Assembly (NCBI RefSeq): GCF_013374095.1
Contig: NZ_AP022672.1
Location: 798,501 to 862,500 of the forward strand
Reading direction: 5' to 3'
Source: Sphingomonas sp. HMP6
GTDB taxonomy: Bacteria; Pseudomonadota; Alphaproteobacteria; Sphingomonadales; Sphingomonadaceae
Length of the DNA stretch: 64,000 nt
Part shown: one piece after another, positions 10,359 through 19,252 of the stretch
Layout of the letters: the number at the start of each line of letters is the position of its first letter
Position numbering within the stretch: position 1 is the stretch's first letter
Position numbers and translations under genes: made by a program
The notes under the pieces: generated by a model
Seen by the model: the letters and a program-made list of their open reading frames with translations, nothing else
Told to the model about the DNA's origin: nothing
The model's database searches: none

Positions 10359-10658
10359 ATGAACGCGCATTCGTCTAATGATTTTATCGACATGAACATG
10401 ACCAGCAAGGGGCAGGTGCTCATTCCGAAGGCTTTGCGCGACAGCGTCGGTCTCGTACCGAATGGGCCGGTCCGTGTTGGCAAGAATGATGCGGGGCAGA
10501 TTGTCGTCCTGCCGCCCGAGCGCCAGGAAACCCCGGACGAGCGTTTGGCGCGGATAAGGGCGAACATCGAATCTGTTGCCGGGACGCTCGACACCGGGTT
10601 CGCGACGACTGACGACTATATGGATTTCATCAGGCCTTATCGTCACGAGCCGCTGTGA
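10359..10658 (+). CDS. AbrB/SpoVT-type antitoxin (VapB)
   Basis: A 99-residue protein with a swapped-hairpin AbrB DNA-binding domain (about residues 12-52; MNMTSKGQVLIPKALRDSVG is the signature) and a C-terminal tail that would wrap and inhibit the toxin. I chose the second of two in-frame ATGs because GGAG then sits at good spacing; the first is six bases earlier. The stop overlaps the toxin start as GTGA, typical of coupled toxin-antitoxin pairs. An inverted repeat just upstream is a plausible autoregulatory site. Confidence 0.88.
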   Translation: MNAHSSNDFIDMNMTSKGQVLIPKALRDSVGLVPNGPVRVGKNDAGQIVVLPPERQETPDERLARIRANIESVAGTLDTGFATTDDYMDFIRPYRHEPL

Positions 10659-11068
10659 CCTTTGTCGATACCAACATCATCATCGATATCTTGACGCGCG
10701 ATTCGTGTTGGTTCGACTGGTCGGTGACCAAGCTGTCACAGGCGGCAACGGATGGCGGCGCGATGACGAGTGTCGTGGTGGCGGCTGAACTGGCGCGCGA
10801 CTATGAGTCCCCTGAGAACTTGACCGCGAAACTCAACGCAATGTCGGTCGAGGTGCTGCCGTTGCAACTCGACGCTGCTTTCCGCGCGGGAAATTCGTTC
10901 GGCGCGTATCGGGCGGCGGGCAACCGAGAGGAGCGTCGCGTGCTTCCGGACTTTTTTATCGGCGCGCACGCCCTTTCGTTAGCGGTTCCATTGCTCACGC
11001 GAGACCCTCGTCTGTACAAAACCTATTTCCCCGACCTGACCCTCATCACCCCCGAGACGCATCCATGA
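10655..11068 (+). CDS. PIN-domain ribonuclease toxin (VapC)
   Basis: A 137-residue PIN-domain protein. The first acidic residue sits in [11 protein letters not shown] at the N-terminus, a Glu in [11 protein letters not shown] near residue 48, and the third acid in [12 protein letters not shown] near residue 98, followed by [14 protein letters not shown]; together these form the Mg-binding site. VapC toxins cleave specific tRNAs or rRNA. The GTG start overlaps the antitoxin stop, and the stop overlaps the gatB start as ATGA, so translation of an essential aminoacyl-tRNA maturation subunit is coupled to toxin translation. Confidence 0.9.
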   Translation: MTFVDTNIIIDILTRDSCWFDWSVTKLSQAATDGGAMTSVVVAAELARDYESPENLTAKLNAMSVEVLPLQLDAAFRAGNSFGAYRAAGNREERRVLPDFFIGAHALSLAVPLLTRDPRLYKTYFPDLTLITPETHP

Positions 11069-12540
11069 CCGAAGCCCCCACCTACACCATCCGCGGCGAA
11101 ACCGGCGATTGGGAGGTCGTGGTCGGCCTCGAAGTCCATGCGCAGGTCACCTCCAACGCCAAACTGTTCTCGGGGGCCGCCACCACATTTGGGGCGGAGC
11201 CGAACACGCAAGTGTCGCTGATCGACGCCGCGATGCCGGGGATGTTGCCGGTGCCGAACCGCGAGTGCATCCGTCAGGCGGTGCGCACCGGGATGGCGAT
11301 CGACGCGCAGATCAACCGCTGGTCGCGCTTCGACCGCAAGAATTACTTCTACGCCGATCTGCCGCAGGGCTATCAGATCAGCCAGCTCTATCACCCGATC
11401 GTGGGGGAAGGGCATGTCGATATCAGCATCGACGACAAGAACCCCGATGCGCACGGAAAACGGATCGGCGTCGAGCGCATCCATGTCGAGCAGGATGCGG
11501 GCAAGCTGATGCACGATCAGCATCCGACGCGCTCTTATGTCGATCTCAACCGCTGTGGCGTGGCGCTGATGGAAATCGTCAGCAAGCCCGATCTGACATC
11601 CCCCGCCGAGGCAGGCGCGTATCTGGCGAAGCTGCGGTCGATCCTGCGCTATGTCGGGTCGTGCGACGGCAATATGGACCAGGGTTCGATGCGCGCCGAC
11701 GTCAATGTCAGCGTGCGCAAGGCAGGCGATCCGCTCGGCACGCGGACCGAAACCAAAAACGTCAATTCTGTCCGCTTCGTGATGGCGGTGGTCGAGCAGG
11801 AGGCCAAGCGGCAGGTCGAAGTGATCGAAAGCGGTGGCCGGATCGTCCAGGAAACGCGGCTCTACGACCCCGACCGCAACGAGACCCGGTCGATGCGGTC
11901 GAAGGAAGATGCGCATGATTACCGCTACTTCCCCGACCCCGATCTGCTGCCGCTCGAACTCGATGAAGCGTTTCTGGAGGAATGCCGCGCCTCGCTGCCG
12001 GAACTGCCCGATGCCAAGCGCGCGCGCTACGAAGCGCTCGGTATCACACCGTATGCCGCTGCCGTCATGACGGCCGAGGTCGAGGCGGCGCGGTGGTTCG
12101 ATGCGCTGCTTGAGGCCGGCGCGGCGCCGGTCGCCGCCGCCAATTGGACGACGTCCGAACTGTTCGGCGCACTCAACCGCACCGGGCGGGACATCGAGAA
12201 CTCGCCCGTCAGCCCGGCTCAGGCTGCCGAATTGCTCGGCCTGGTTGTGGATGGCACGCTGTCGAACACGCTTGCCAAGCAAGTGTTCGAAATCATGCTC
12301 GAGACCGGGCAGGGTGCGGCCACGATCGTCGAGGAAAAGGGCCTCAAGCAGACCAGCGACACCGGCGAAATCGAACGCGTCATTGCCGATGTGATGGCCG
12401 CGAACGCGGACAAGGTCGCCGATTATCGCGGCGGCAAGGACAAGCTCTTCGGTTTCTTCGTCGGGCAGACGATGAAGGCGATGGGGGGGAAGGCCAATCC
12501 TGGCGTGGTGAATGATGTGCTGAAGAAGGCGCTTGGGTGA
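11065..12540 (+). CDS. gatB: Asp/Glu-tRNA(Asn/Gln) amidotransferase subunit B
   Basis: A 491-residue subunit that activates the misacylated Glu or Asp on the tRNA and transfers ammonia from GatA. The N-terminal [18 protein letters not shown] motif, the central [14 protein letters not shown] block and the helical YqeY-like tail ([20 protein letters not shown]) are intact. The start overlaps the vapC stop, so ribosomes probably reach gatB through the toxin gene unless an internal promoter exists. Confidence 0.97.
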   Translation: MTEAPTYTIRGETGDWEVVVGLEVHAQVTSNAKLFSGAATTFGAEPNTQVSLIDAAMPGMLPVPNRECIRQAVRTGMAIDAQINRWSRFDRKNYFYADLPQGYQISQLYHPIVGEGHVDISIDDKNPDAHGKRIGVERIHVEQDAGKLMHDQHPTRSYVDLNRCGVALMEIVSKPDLTSPAEAGAYLAKLRSILRYVGSCDGNMDQGSMRADVNVSVRKAGDPLGTRTETKNVNSVRFVMAVVEQEAKRQVEVIESGGRIVQETRLYDPDRNETRSMRSKEDAHDYRYFPDPDLLPLELDEAFLEECRASLPELPDAKRARYEALGITPYAAAVMTAEVEAARWFDALLEAGAAPVAAANWTTSELFGALNRTGRDIENSPVSPAQAAELLGLVVDGTLSNTLAKQVFEIMLETGQGAATIVEEKGLKQTSDTGEIERVIADVMAANADKVADYRGGKDKLFGFFVGQTMKAMGGKANPGVVNDVLKKALG

Positions 12541-12697
12541 CCGCGCTAAGTTGACTGTTTTTTAAGGGCCTTGCCACGTCGGGATGGCCTGCTTAAGGTT
12601 CATCGAGAGGCAGCGCGGGGGCGATGTCGCGTCCGGGGGGCACCAAAAATGCGTGGAATCATTTCGTCGGTCTGTTTCGGATTGGCCTTGGTTCTAA

Positions 12698-13651
12698 GAG
12701 CCTGATTCATAATTATCCGATGTAATTTCATGATCTTGCGATTCGACGAGCGAAGAGTTGTATCGAGGCGATGAACAGCCATGCGGTGGCCGAAGCGATG
12801 GTTTGTTCGAAGTCCTTGGCGAGGCGGCGGTTTCGGCTGAGCCATGCCAGCGTGCGCTCGACGACCCAGCGGCGCGGGAGGACGACGAAGCCCTTGGCGG
12901 TATCGGAACGCTTGACGATCTCGACGGTCCATTTGCCGAGACGGCGCAGGGCGTCCCTGAGCTTCTCACCTGCATAACCGCCATCGGCAAAGACATGACG
13001 CAGCCAAGGGAAGCGTCTGATGATCTCGGCCAGCACCAGCGGTGCGCCGTCGCGATCCTGGATGTCGGCGGTGTGGATCACGGCGTGGACCAGATTGCCC
13101 TGGGTATCGGTGAGGATATGGCGCTTGCGGCCCTTGACCTTCTTGCCCGCGTCATAACCCCGAGGGCCGCCGCTCTCCGTGGTTTTGACACTCTGGCTGT
13201 CGATCACGCCGGCGCTGGGCGAAGCCTCGCGGCCAACCGCTTCGCGTGCCATCAGCAGCAGCGTATGATTGAGCGACAACCAAAGCTTGTTGTCGCGCCA
13301 CAGATAGAACCAGCGCCGCACCGTCGAAACCGGCGGAAAGCACGGCGGCAACATCCGCCACGGCAAGCCGCCGCGCAGCAGATAGAGGATCGCCTCGACA
13401 ATCCTGCGCAGTGGCCATTTGCGCGGACGCCCCACATGCGAGGGCGGCGGCAGAAGCGGCTCCAGCACCGCCCATTCTCCATCGGTCAAATCGCTTGGCA
13501 AAGCCAGTTCTGCACGGGCATATTGTACCCGAGTGGTGTCGGTCCACATCGTTGATCTCCGGTAGTTTTTCGCAAAACCCCTGAATCAACGATTGGGTAG
13601 GCCGTCAAGCTAACCCGCTGACACCACTCAACTTAGTTTCGGATCAGGCTC
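12698..13651 (-). mobile_element. IS5-family insertion sequence, complete
   Basis: 954 bases bounded by inverted ends beginning GAGCCTGAT (left at 12698, right reading inward from 13651) and flanked by a TAA duplication at 12695-12697 and 13652-13654. A TNA target of three bases is typical of the IS1031 group of the IS5 family. It carries one intact transposase gene on the minus strand. The clean ends and perfect target duplication argue for a fairly recent insertion. Confidence 0.9.
12728..13549 (-). CDS. IS5-family DDE transposase
   Basis: A 273-residue transposase. The N-terminal DUF4096-like region (LTDGEWAVLEPLLPP, about residues 20-35) is followed by the DDE catalytic core: Asp in VIDSQSVKTTE near residue 114, Asp in VFADGGYAGEK near 190, and Glu in RWVVERTLAWLSRNRRL near 230. 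All three catalytic positions are present and the frame is intact, so it may be active. The start ATG lies about 100 bases inside the right end. Confidence 0.95.
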   Translation of the reverse strand: MWTDTTRVQYARAELALPSDLTDGEWAVLEPLLPPPSHVGRPRKWPLRRIVEAILYLLRGGLPWRMLPPCFPPVSTVRRWFYLWRDNKLWLSLNHTLLLMAREAVGREASPSAGVIDSQSVKTTESGGPRGYDAGKKVKGRKRHILTDTQGNLVHAVIHTADIQDRDGAPLVLAEIIRRFPWLRHVFADGGYAGEKLRDALRRLGKWTVEIVKRSDTAKGFVVLPRRWVVERTLAWLSRNRRLAKDFEQTIASATAWLFIASIQLFARRIARS

Positions 13652-14342
13652 TAAGCGTAACATCGGCGCACGCTCAGGAAAAATCGGGCATCAAGCCTGG
13701 GTTCTCGCTCAAGGCGGGAAGTGCAAAAATCCTGCTGGTCCGTCCGACGATCAAAGTGGGCGCTCAATCGACTGGCGGATCTTTCGAACCCAATGCCGAT
13801 TGGACCGCGCAAGCGAAAGATAACCTCGGTGTCGCACTCGCGGCTGCGCAGACCAAATTGGGCAACGAAGTGATCGTCGCTGAGGAGCCGGTTGGCCAGT
13901 CTGCTCAGGTAATGGCGGACTATCGTGCTCTATTCGCCGTACTGGCGCAGTCGGTCATCACCTATCAGTTTTTTCCGGGTAATCGTTTGCCCACGAAGAA
14001 GCGTAAAGGCGCGTTCGAATGGACCCTGGGTCCGGGCGTAGCCGAGATTGCGGGAGGGAGCGGCGCCGATTACGCGCTTTTTCTGACGAACGACGATGAA
14101 TACGGATCAACTGGGCGGAAGATGCTGCAAGTCTTTGCGGCGATGGGCGGCGTTTCGGTAATTTCCGGGAATCACAAGGGGTTCGCAGGTCTGGTTGATC
14201 TTCGCACTGGCGATCTGGTTTGGCTGAACGCTGATCTTCAAATGGGGGGCGACGTACGAACGCCCGAAGGCGCGCAGAAGCGGGTTAGCCAATTGCTTGA
14301 GGACTTTCCCGGAAGCACGGCTCCGCAACCGGCGGCGAAGTA

Positions 14343-15545
14343 ATGCGCGCGGCCAGTGCGTCGTTCGCCGCCGCGTGTCTAGTTGGCGCCGCTGCGACCT
14401 GTGCCCATGCCGAACCGATCCCTACGCTTCCACCGTACACGGCGGCCTATCAGCCCCAGGGCGTCGACGAGCGTGGCTTGTGGATGGAATTCGATGAGTT
14501 CGAGCGCACTCTGCGGGATTCGAAAGCCGTCATAAATGACCCGGCTCTCATGGCGTACCTTCGCGGTGTCGTTTGCCGCACGGTGGGATCGAGTCGCTGC
14601 GAAACCGTTCGAATTTACGTAGTGCGCGATGCCAGCTTCAATGCTTCGATGGCGCCAAACGGAATGATGGTTATCCACAGCGGGCTATTGTTGCGATCCC
14701 GCAACGAAGCGGAACTTGCCGCTGTCCTCGGGCATGAATTTGCCCATTTCGAACTGCGGCACTCATTGGCCCAGTTCAAACGGCGTCGTACGGCGGGTGA
14801 CATTGTCGCTTGGGTGGGCGTCGCGGCGGTCGGCGCTTATGCCTATGGCGGCGCCAATACCTACTCGGTTATCCGTAATGCACAGTCCGTGCAAACGGCG
14901 GTGATCGGCGGCTTATATGCCAACGGTCGCGAGCAGGAGCGCCAAGCGGACCTTCTTTCAATGGCGTATCTGAAGGCGTCGCCTTACGAACCGCACTGTT
15001 TCGCGGACCTCTGGAATCGCCAGATGAACGAAGCCGACGCAACCGCACGTGGCCGAAAACAGCGAAGTACGCGCTACGATCGTGTCGCTTTTTTTGCCAC
15101 TCACCCGACATCGCTCGACCGGGCGACGTACCTTCGAGCGATCGCAAGCGAGACAGGCAAGGCAGGCGACGAGGGTCAGGTCAGCTTTATGACGGCCATG
15201 ACCGCGTGGCGGCCCGAATTTCTGGATGACCAGCTAAAACTGAACGACTTCGAAGGCACGGACTTCCTCCTTGGCGAACTGGCTGGGGCGCAATGGACGC
15301 CTGACCTGCTGTACGCGAGGGGAGAACTCTATCGCGGTCGCGGTAACCCGCGCGATCTTGTTTCCGCGATCGGATTTTATCGCGAGGCGCTTTCGGGGAA
15401 TGCGACGTTCGCTGAGGCCTATCGGGGCATCGGACTTGCCCAAATGCGCAATCATGACCCCGCGGGCGTCGATGCGCTCAAGCGCTATCTGTCGCTAAAG
15501 CCCGACGCGTCCGACCGAGCGATGATTTCCATGTTGGTTCAATGA
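14343..15545 (+). CDS. exported M48-family metallopeptidase with TPR-like tail
   Basis: A 400-residue protein with a signal peptide (cleavage near CAHA-E, residue 23). The zinc motif HEFAH sits at residues 131-135, and the third ligand is probably the Glu in REQERQADLLSMAYL near residue 200, as in M48 proteases such as BepA and LoiP. A hydrophobic stretch between them (about 155-185) may pack as a helix or dip into the membrane. The C-terminal 90 residues contain a TPR-like repeat (YARGELYRGRG, then AEAYRGIGLAQMRNHD). BepA-type M48 proteases with TPR tails work in outer-membrane protein quality control. The start overlaps the disrupted upstream gene and the stop overlaps the next gene (ATGA). 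Confidence 0.85.
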   Translation: MRAASASFAAACLVGAAATCAHAEPIPTLPPYTAAYQPQGVDERGLWMEFDEFERTLRDSKAVINDPALMAYLRGVVCRTVGSSRCETVRIYVVRDASFNASMAPNGMMVIHSGLLLRSRNEAELAAVLGHEFAHFELRHSLAQFKRRRTAGDIVAWVGVAAVGAYAYGGANTYSVIRNAQSVQTAVIGGLYANGREQERQADLLSMAYLKASPYEPHCFADLWNRQMNEADATARGRKQRSTRYDRVAFFATHPTSLDRATYLRAIASETGKAGDEGQVSFMTAMTAWRPEFLDDQLKLNDFEGTDFLLGELAGAQWTPDLLYARGELYRGRGNPRDLVSAIGFYREALSGNATFAEAYRGIGLAQMRNHDPAGVDALKRYLSLKPDASDRAMISMLVQ

Positions 15546-16165
15546 AAGTGCGACCGATGAAACCGAAGTTTTCCAATGCGCCTTTAATGATCGCACTTGC
15601 GTTTTCCACCCCCGCCTTCGCAAGCAATACCTTGGTGACTTCCGGGACTGGGGTCGCTGTCGCAAAATCGCCGCTTACCGTGGTTCCCGATCGTGAATGG
15701 AACAAAATGGGTGCCCGCCCAGGGCGGCGGTCGGAGACGTGGACTATTGACGGCGATGGTCTGAATGATCTCACCTTTTATGGCGGCATTGAGAGCAATT
15801 CGACGCTCTTCCGCGAGGTAAGCAAGCGACTCAAGCCGCTGCCACGATATTCTTCGACGATGCTGCTAACGGATATTCCTGCGTTGTTTGAAAACAGCTA
15901 CAGTATTGCGCTAGACACCCAATTGATGAAGATTGATCAGGTCGAACCCACAACTTTTCTTGGTCAAAAGGGTGTTCGGTTTATGTATTCGTTTTCGCTC
16001 AAAGGCGAGGACGTTCGCCGTAAAGGCGAAGCGTCGGGTGCCATAATCAGCGGCAAGCTGTACCTTATATCCTTCGAGGCACCGGAACTTTTCTATTTCG
16101 ACCGAGATGTGGCGGGATACCGGAATATTGTCGCTGCAGCTAAGCTCGGGCTGCCGCAAAGCTGA
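15542..16165 (+). CDS. exported hypothetical protein in M48 operon
   Basis: A 207-residue protein with a signal peptide ending near FASN (residue 28), the initiator overlapping the M48 stop. A second in-frame ATG six codons in is an equally possible start. The mature part is rich in beta-type sequence and contains one strongly conserved-looking stretch (TFLGQKGVRFMYSFSLKGEDV, about 140-160), then SGKLYLISFEAPELFYFDRD. I do not recognise the family. Its coupling to an envelope protease suggests an inhibitor, substrate adaptor or lipoprotein-like partner, but this is inference. Confidence 0.6.
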   Translation: MKVRPMKPKFSNAPLMIALAFSTPAFASNTLVTSGTGVAVAKSPLTVVPDREWNKMGARPGRRSETWTIDGDGLNDLTFYGGIESNSTLFREVSKRLKPLPRYSSTMLLTDIPALFENSYSIALDTQLMKIDQVEPTTFLGQKGVRFMYSFSLKGEDVRRKGEASGAIISGKLYLISFEAPELFYFDRDVAGYRNIVAAAKLGLPQS

Positions 16166-16198
16166 GGCAGCGACAAAGGCCAGCGGTAAACCGATCGG

Positions 16199-16408
16199 CT
16201 ACTGCGCATCCCCCTCCTGGTTCTTCACCACGCCGCCGGTCCCGCCAACGCCGTCCGCCATGCCGGGGGATGCGAAAACATCGGGCTCGTCGCCACCTTC
16301 ACCGCGTTCGACCGCATCCTTGCGGGCTTCGACCGCCTGTTCGATGTCGCTGCGATCGTCGTGATCAGCCTCGGGCAGGCTGTCGGGATGGGGATCGGGG
16401 TCGCTCAC
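16199..16408 (-). CDS. small acidic hypothetical protein
   Basis: A 69-residue, highly acidic, probably disordered protein (many Asp, Glu and His in the first 40 residues). The GTG start overlaps the stop of the upstream small gene as GTGA, which argues that both are real. No domain recognised. Confidence 0.5.
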   Translation of the reverse strand: MSDPDPHPDSLPEADHDDRSDIEQAVEARKDAVERGEGGDEPDVFASPGMADGVGGTGGVVKNQEGDAQ

Positions 16409-16578
16409 GCGAAATCGCCCGTCATGCCGGTGTCCATCGGCTGGCTCGGGTCACCCTGTGGCGTGGGGTCTGGAAAATCGACGTCGGGGGTCGGGCTCGG
16501 CAATTCGGTGGGGACGGGATCGGGCTGGCCCGGCTCGCTCGGGATCGGGGGCAATTCGGTCGGGGGGGTGGTTGCCAT
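16405..16578 (-). CDS. small proline-rich hypothetical protein
   Basis: A 57-residue protein, about one third Pro, with no hydrophobic segment and no recognised domain. I chose the ATG at 16578 because AGGAGAG lies just upstream; the frame stays open a further 21 codons. It overlaps the start of the next small acidic gene by four bases, which makes a two-gene unit likely. Confidence 0.5.
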   Translation of the reverse strand: MATTPPTELPPIPSEPGQPDPVPTELPSPTPDVDFPDPTPQGDPSQPMDTGMTGDFA

Positions 16579-16710
16579 GTCGTCTCTCCTCTGCTGCATC
16601 AAACGCACGGTAGCACGCGCGGTTGCAAGCGATATCGCCACCTTGCGTAAGTCCGCTTGCCCCGCCGCGCATCGCTGGTATAGACGCCCCCCACACCGAC
16701 GGTGTCCGAT

Positions 16711-16795
16711 GCGGGCGTGGCGGAACTGGTAGACGCAGCAGGTTTAGGTCCTGCCATCGCAAGATGTGGGGGTTCGAGTCCCTTCGCCCGCACCA
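16711..16795 (+). tRNA. tRNA-Leu (anticodon TAG)
   Basis: An 85-base gene with encoded CCA. The acceptor strands GCGGGCG and CGCCCGC pair fully. The D-arm reads GGCGGAACTGGTAGACGC, the anticodon stem GCAGG/CCTGC encloses TTTAGGT with anticodon TAG, a long variable arm marks a class II tRNA, and the T-loop is GGTTCGAGTCC. It reads CUN leucine codons. No integrase or att-like repeat lies beside it. Confidence 0.97.
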
Positions 16796-16859
16796 GTCTC
16801 TCGCGCTATCCGCGCTGGAGACTGCACTAAATATTCCCGAATAAGGCGTGAGATCTGAA

Positions 16860-18500
16860 ATGCAGACTGTCGAAACGTTGAACGAAGGCCTGAAGCGCGC
16901 CTACACCCTGAAGATCAGCGCGAAGGATATCGATTCGCGCGTTGATGCCGAACTGAAGCGGGTTGCGCCGACGATCAAGATGCCTGGCTTCCGCCCGGGC
17001 AAGGTGCCCGCCAACCTCGTGCGCAAGATGCACGGAGAGGCGTTGATGCAGGACGCACTCAACACCTCGATCCAGGAGGGCATTCAGAGCCTGATCGCAG
17101 AGCGGAAGCTGCGCCCCGCGCTGCAGCCCTCGGTCAGCCTTGATGATGGCTATGAACTCGGCAAGGATGCCGACGTGAAGGTCGAGCTGGAAGTGCTCCC
17201 CGACGTTCCTGCCCCGGCGATCGACGGTTTGAAGCTGGAACGGCTGAGCGTTGCGGCCGATGATGCCGCCGTCAACGAGCAGCTCAAGAAGTTCGCCGAC
17301 CAGCAGAAGCGCTGGGACGATGCCAAGGCGACGTACAAGGCGAAGATCGGCGATCTGGTCGTGATGGATTTCGTCGGCAAGGTCGGCGATGTCGCGTTCG
17401 ATGGCGGCACCGGCAGCGACATGTCGGTCGAGCTCGGCACGGGTCGCTTGATCCCCGGTTTCGAGGATCAGGTTGTTGGCGTGAAGACCGGTGAAGAGCG
17501 CCAGATCAACGTCACCTTCCCGGAGGACTATCAGGCCAAGGAACTCGCCGGCAAGCCCGCGACCTTCGACCTGAAGATCACTGCGGTGAAGACCGCGGGC
17601 GAAACCAAGATCGACGACGAACTCGCGACGTCGCTGGGCCTCGAAAGCCTCGAGCAGCTCACCGGCCTGCTGAAGGGTCAGATCGAGCAGGAGCTCAACG
17701 GCCTCACGCGCACCCACATGAAGCGCAAGCTGCTTGACCAGCTCGCTGAGGGGCATGATTTTGAAGTGCCGCCGTCGATGGTCGAGGCCGAATTCGACCA
17801 GATCTGGCAGCAGCTTCAGCACGAAGCGACGCATGAGGAAGATCCCGCCGCCGCACTCGCCGAAATGGAAGCCGAGCGCGACGATTATCGCAAGATCGCC
17901 GAGCGCCGCGTGCGCCTGGGGCTTCTGCTGAGCGAGATCGGCCAATCCAACGGCGTCGAAGTCACCAGCCAGGAAATGAACCGCCTGATCGCGCAGGCTG
18001 CGCAGCAGTACGGCCCGGAAGATCGTCAGCGCTTCATGCAGTACATTCAGCAGGAGCCAATGGCGGCAGCGCAGCTCCGCGCCCCGCTGTATGAGGACAA
18101 GGTCGTCGACTGGCTCTTCGCCAAGGCCGACATCAGCGACCGCGAAGTGACGCGCGAAGAGCTGGAAGCCGCGATCGAGAGCGAAGAAGGCTTCTCGACC
18201 GGCACGCACAGCCACGATCACGAAAACCACAAGCCCAAGGCGAAGAAGGCAGCGGCCAAGCCCGCTGCCAAGAAGGCTGCAAAGGCTTCGGCCGACGACG
18301 CGCACGAGATGGAAGCGGCTGACATCGAGCCGGCCGCACCCGGTGATGAGCTGGTCGAGGCTGAGCCCGTGAAGAAGGCTGCGACCAAAAAGGCTCCGGC
18401 TAAGGCAAAGACCGAAGCAGAACCGACCGAGGAAGCTGCTGCCGAGGCACCCGCCAAGAAGCCTGCTGCCAAGAAGGCGGCGGCGAAGAAGGCCGAATAA
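16860..18500 (+). CDS. tig: trigger factor (ribosome-associated chaperone and prolyl isomerase)
   Basis: A 546-residue trigger factor. The N-terminal ribosome-binding domain carries the signature near GFRPGKVPANLVRKMHG (about residues 45-60), the FKBP-type PPIase domain spans about 160-245 (IGDLVVMDFVGKVGD, then GFEDQVVG), and the helical arms follow to about 450. The last 100 residues form a long tail of Lys-Ala-Ala-Lys repeats alternating with acidic Glu-rich stretches, longer than the E. coli protein (432 residues); similar tails occur in sphingomonads. It leads the tig, clpP, clpX, lon, HU block. Confidence 0.96.
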   Translation: MQTVETLNEGLKRAYTLKISAKDIDSRVDAELKRVAPTIKMPGFRPGKVPANLVRKMHGEALMQDALNTSIQEGIQSLIAERKLRPALQPSVSLDDGYELGKDADVKVELEVLPDVPAPAIDGLKLERLSVAADDAAVNEQLKKFADQQKRWDDAKATYKAKIGDLVVMDFVGKVGDVAFDGGTGSDMSVELGTGRLIPGFEDQVVGVKTGEERQINVTFPEDYQAKELAGKPATFDLKITAVKTAGETKIDDELATSLGLESLEQLTGLLKGQIEQELNGLTRTHMKRKLLDQLAEGHDFEVPPSMVEAEFDQIWQQLQHEATHEEDPAAALAEMEAERDDYRKIAERRVRLGLLLSEIGQSNGVEVTSQEMNRLIAQAAQQYGPEDRQRFMQYIQQEPMAAAQLRAPLYEDKVVDWLFAKADISDREVTREELEAAIESEEGFSTGTHSHDHENHKPKAKKAAAKPAAKKAAKASADDAHEMEAADIEPAAPGDELVEAEPVKKAATKKAPAKAKTEAEPTEEAAAEAPAKKPAAKKAAAKKAE

Positions 18501-18554
18501 GCGTCCAGCCCCGCCGCCCCGCCCAATGGCGAGGGCGGCCGGGTGGTCGACCGG

Positions 18555-19148
18555 TCAGGCGAAGACGGTACTCAGATCGTCTTGCCCCAACGCGCTTTGA
18601 CCGCGCGCAATGCCTAGAACGACTGCGATCGCGGTAGCGGCGAGTGCCGTGCTAACCACAGCGTTGGCATATAACATGGGTATGGCCGCTTCCGCGCTTT
18701 CTGCCGCAATTCGCGACGCGTAGCCGACGCCTGCGTCGAGCAGCCAACAGGCCCACCGGGCGGCGAGCAACGGATGATCTTGGTTGTGCGGCCAACTCCG
18801 GCGGCTGGCGTTCCACAATTCCCGCATGCCCTGATACGGCTTGAAGCAGTTCGCCAACGGGACAGCGAACCACCAGATGCGTGCCCCTGGTGTAAAATCC
18901 AGGTCTTCCGTCCCAACCACGACCAGATTGCTGCCCGCGACATAGATCCAGCGCCCAAAGGCGATCATCGTTAGAATTCGTATGACGATTAGGCAGGCAT
19001 CGCCAATCGCGGCGACGGGTGTGACGTGGAGCGTGAACCATTCCGGCACCAGCGTCACCGTCAGCGCTACGAATGGCGCAAAGGCTGCATTAAGCACGAC
19101 CAGGACCACTAACAGCACCGTGAGGAATCGAAGACTTCGAACAGGCAT
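18555..19148 (-). CDS. DUF4328 membrane protein
   Basis: A 197-residue protein with about five hydrophobic segments. The stretch FTPGARIWWFAVPLANCFKPY (about 87-107) followed by an RELW...SRRSW motif is the core of DUF4328, a family with no known function. Start supported by GGGGAG six bases upstream. It stands alone between tig and a glycosyltransferase, convergent with tig. Confidence 0.8.
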   Translation of the reverse strand: MPVRSLRFLTVLLVVLVVLNAAFAPFVALTVTLVPEWFTLHVTPVAAIGDACLIVIRILTMIAFGRWIYVAGSNLVVVGTEDLDFTPGARIWWFAVPLANCFKPYQGMRELWNASRRSWPHNQDHPLLAARWACWLLDAGVGYASRIAAESAEAAIPMLYANAVVSTALAATAIAVVLGIARGQSALGQDDLSTVFA

Positions 19149-19252
19149 GTGAAACTCCCCCCGGAATATCCCGCATCCTGTTCGCAGGTGCGCGCCAGCG
19201 TCAAATCATAAAACTGTCGAAGCGGTAACCAATTCGTGCTTATGGCGGCAGC

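Larger units (their letters stand above)
12649..14343 (+). pseudogene. exported hypothetical protein gene interrupted by an IS5-family element
   Basis: The reading frame begins with ATG at 12649 and runs 16 codons to 12696, where the IS lies. If the element and one TAA copy are removed, base 12697 joins base 13655 and the frame continues without error to the TAA stop at 14341-14343, giving 245 residues. The rebuilt N-terminus is a standard signal peptide (MRGIISSVCFGLALVL, then SVTSAHAQ with an AHA-Q cleavage site). The mature part is predicted soluble, with no domain I recognise. The remnant after the IS could still be translated from GTG at 13756 but would lack the export signal. The stop overlaps the start of the M48 protease gene (TAATG), so it was the first gene of that operon. 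Confidence 0.85.

Noticed and set aside
16711..16795. tRNA-Leu as an integration site for a genomic island
   Set aside because: No integrase, no repeat of the tRNA 3-prime end and no change of gene character on either side.
18513..18539. Hairpin GCCGCCC/GGGCGGC after tig as an intrinsic terminator
   Set aside because: There is no T-run on either side, so it is not a convincing rho-independent terminator, though it may protect the convergent transcripts.
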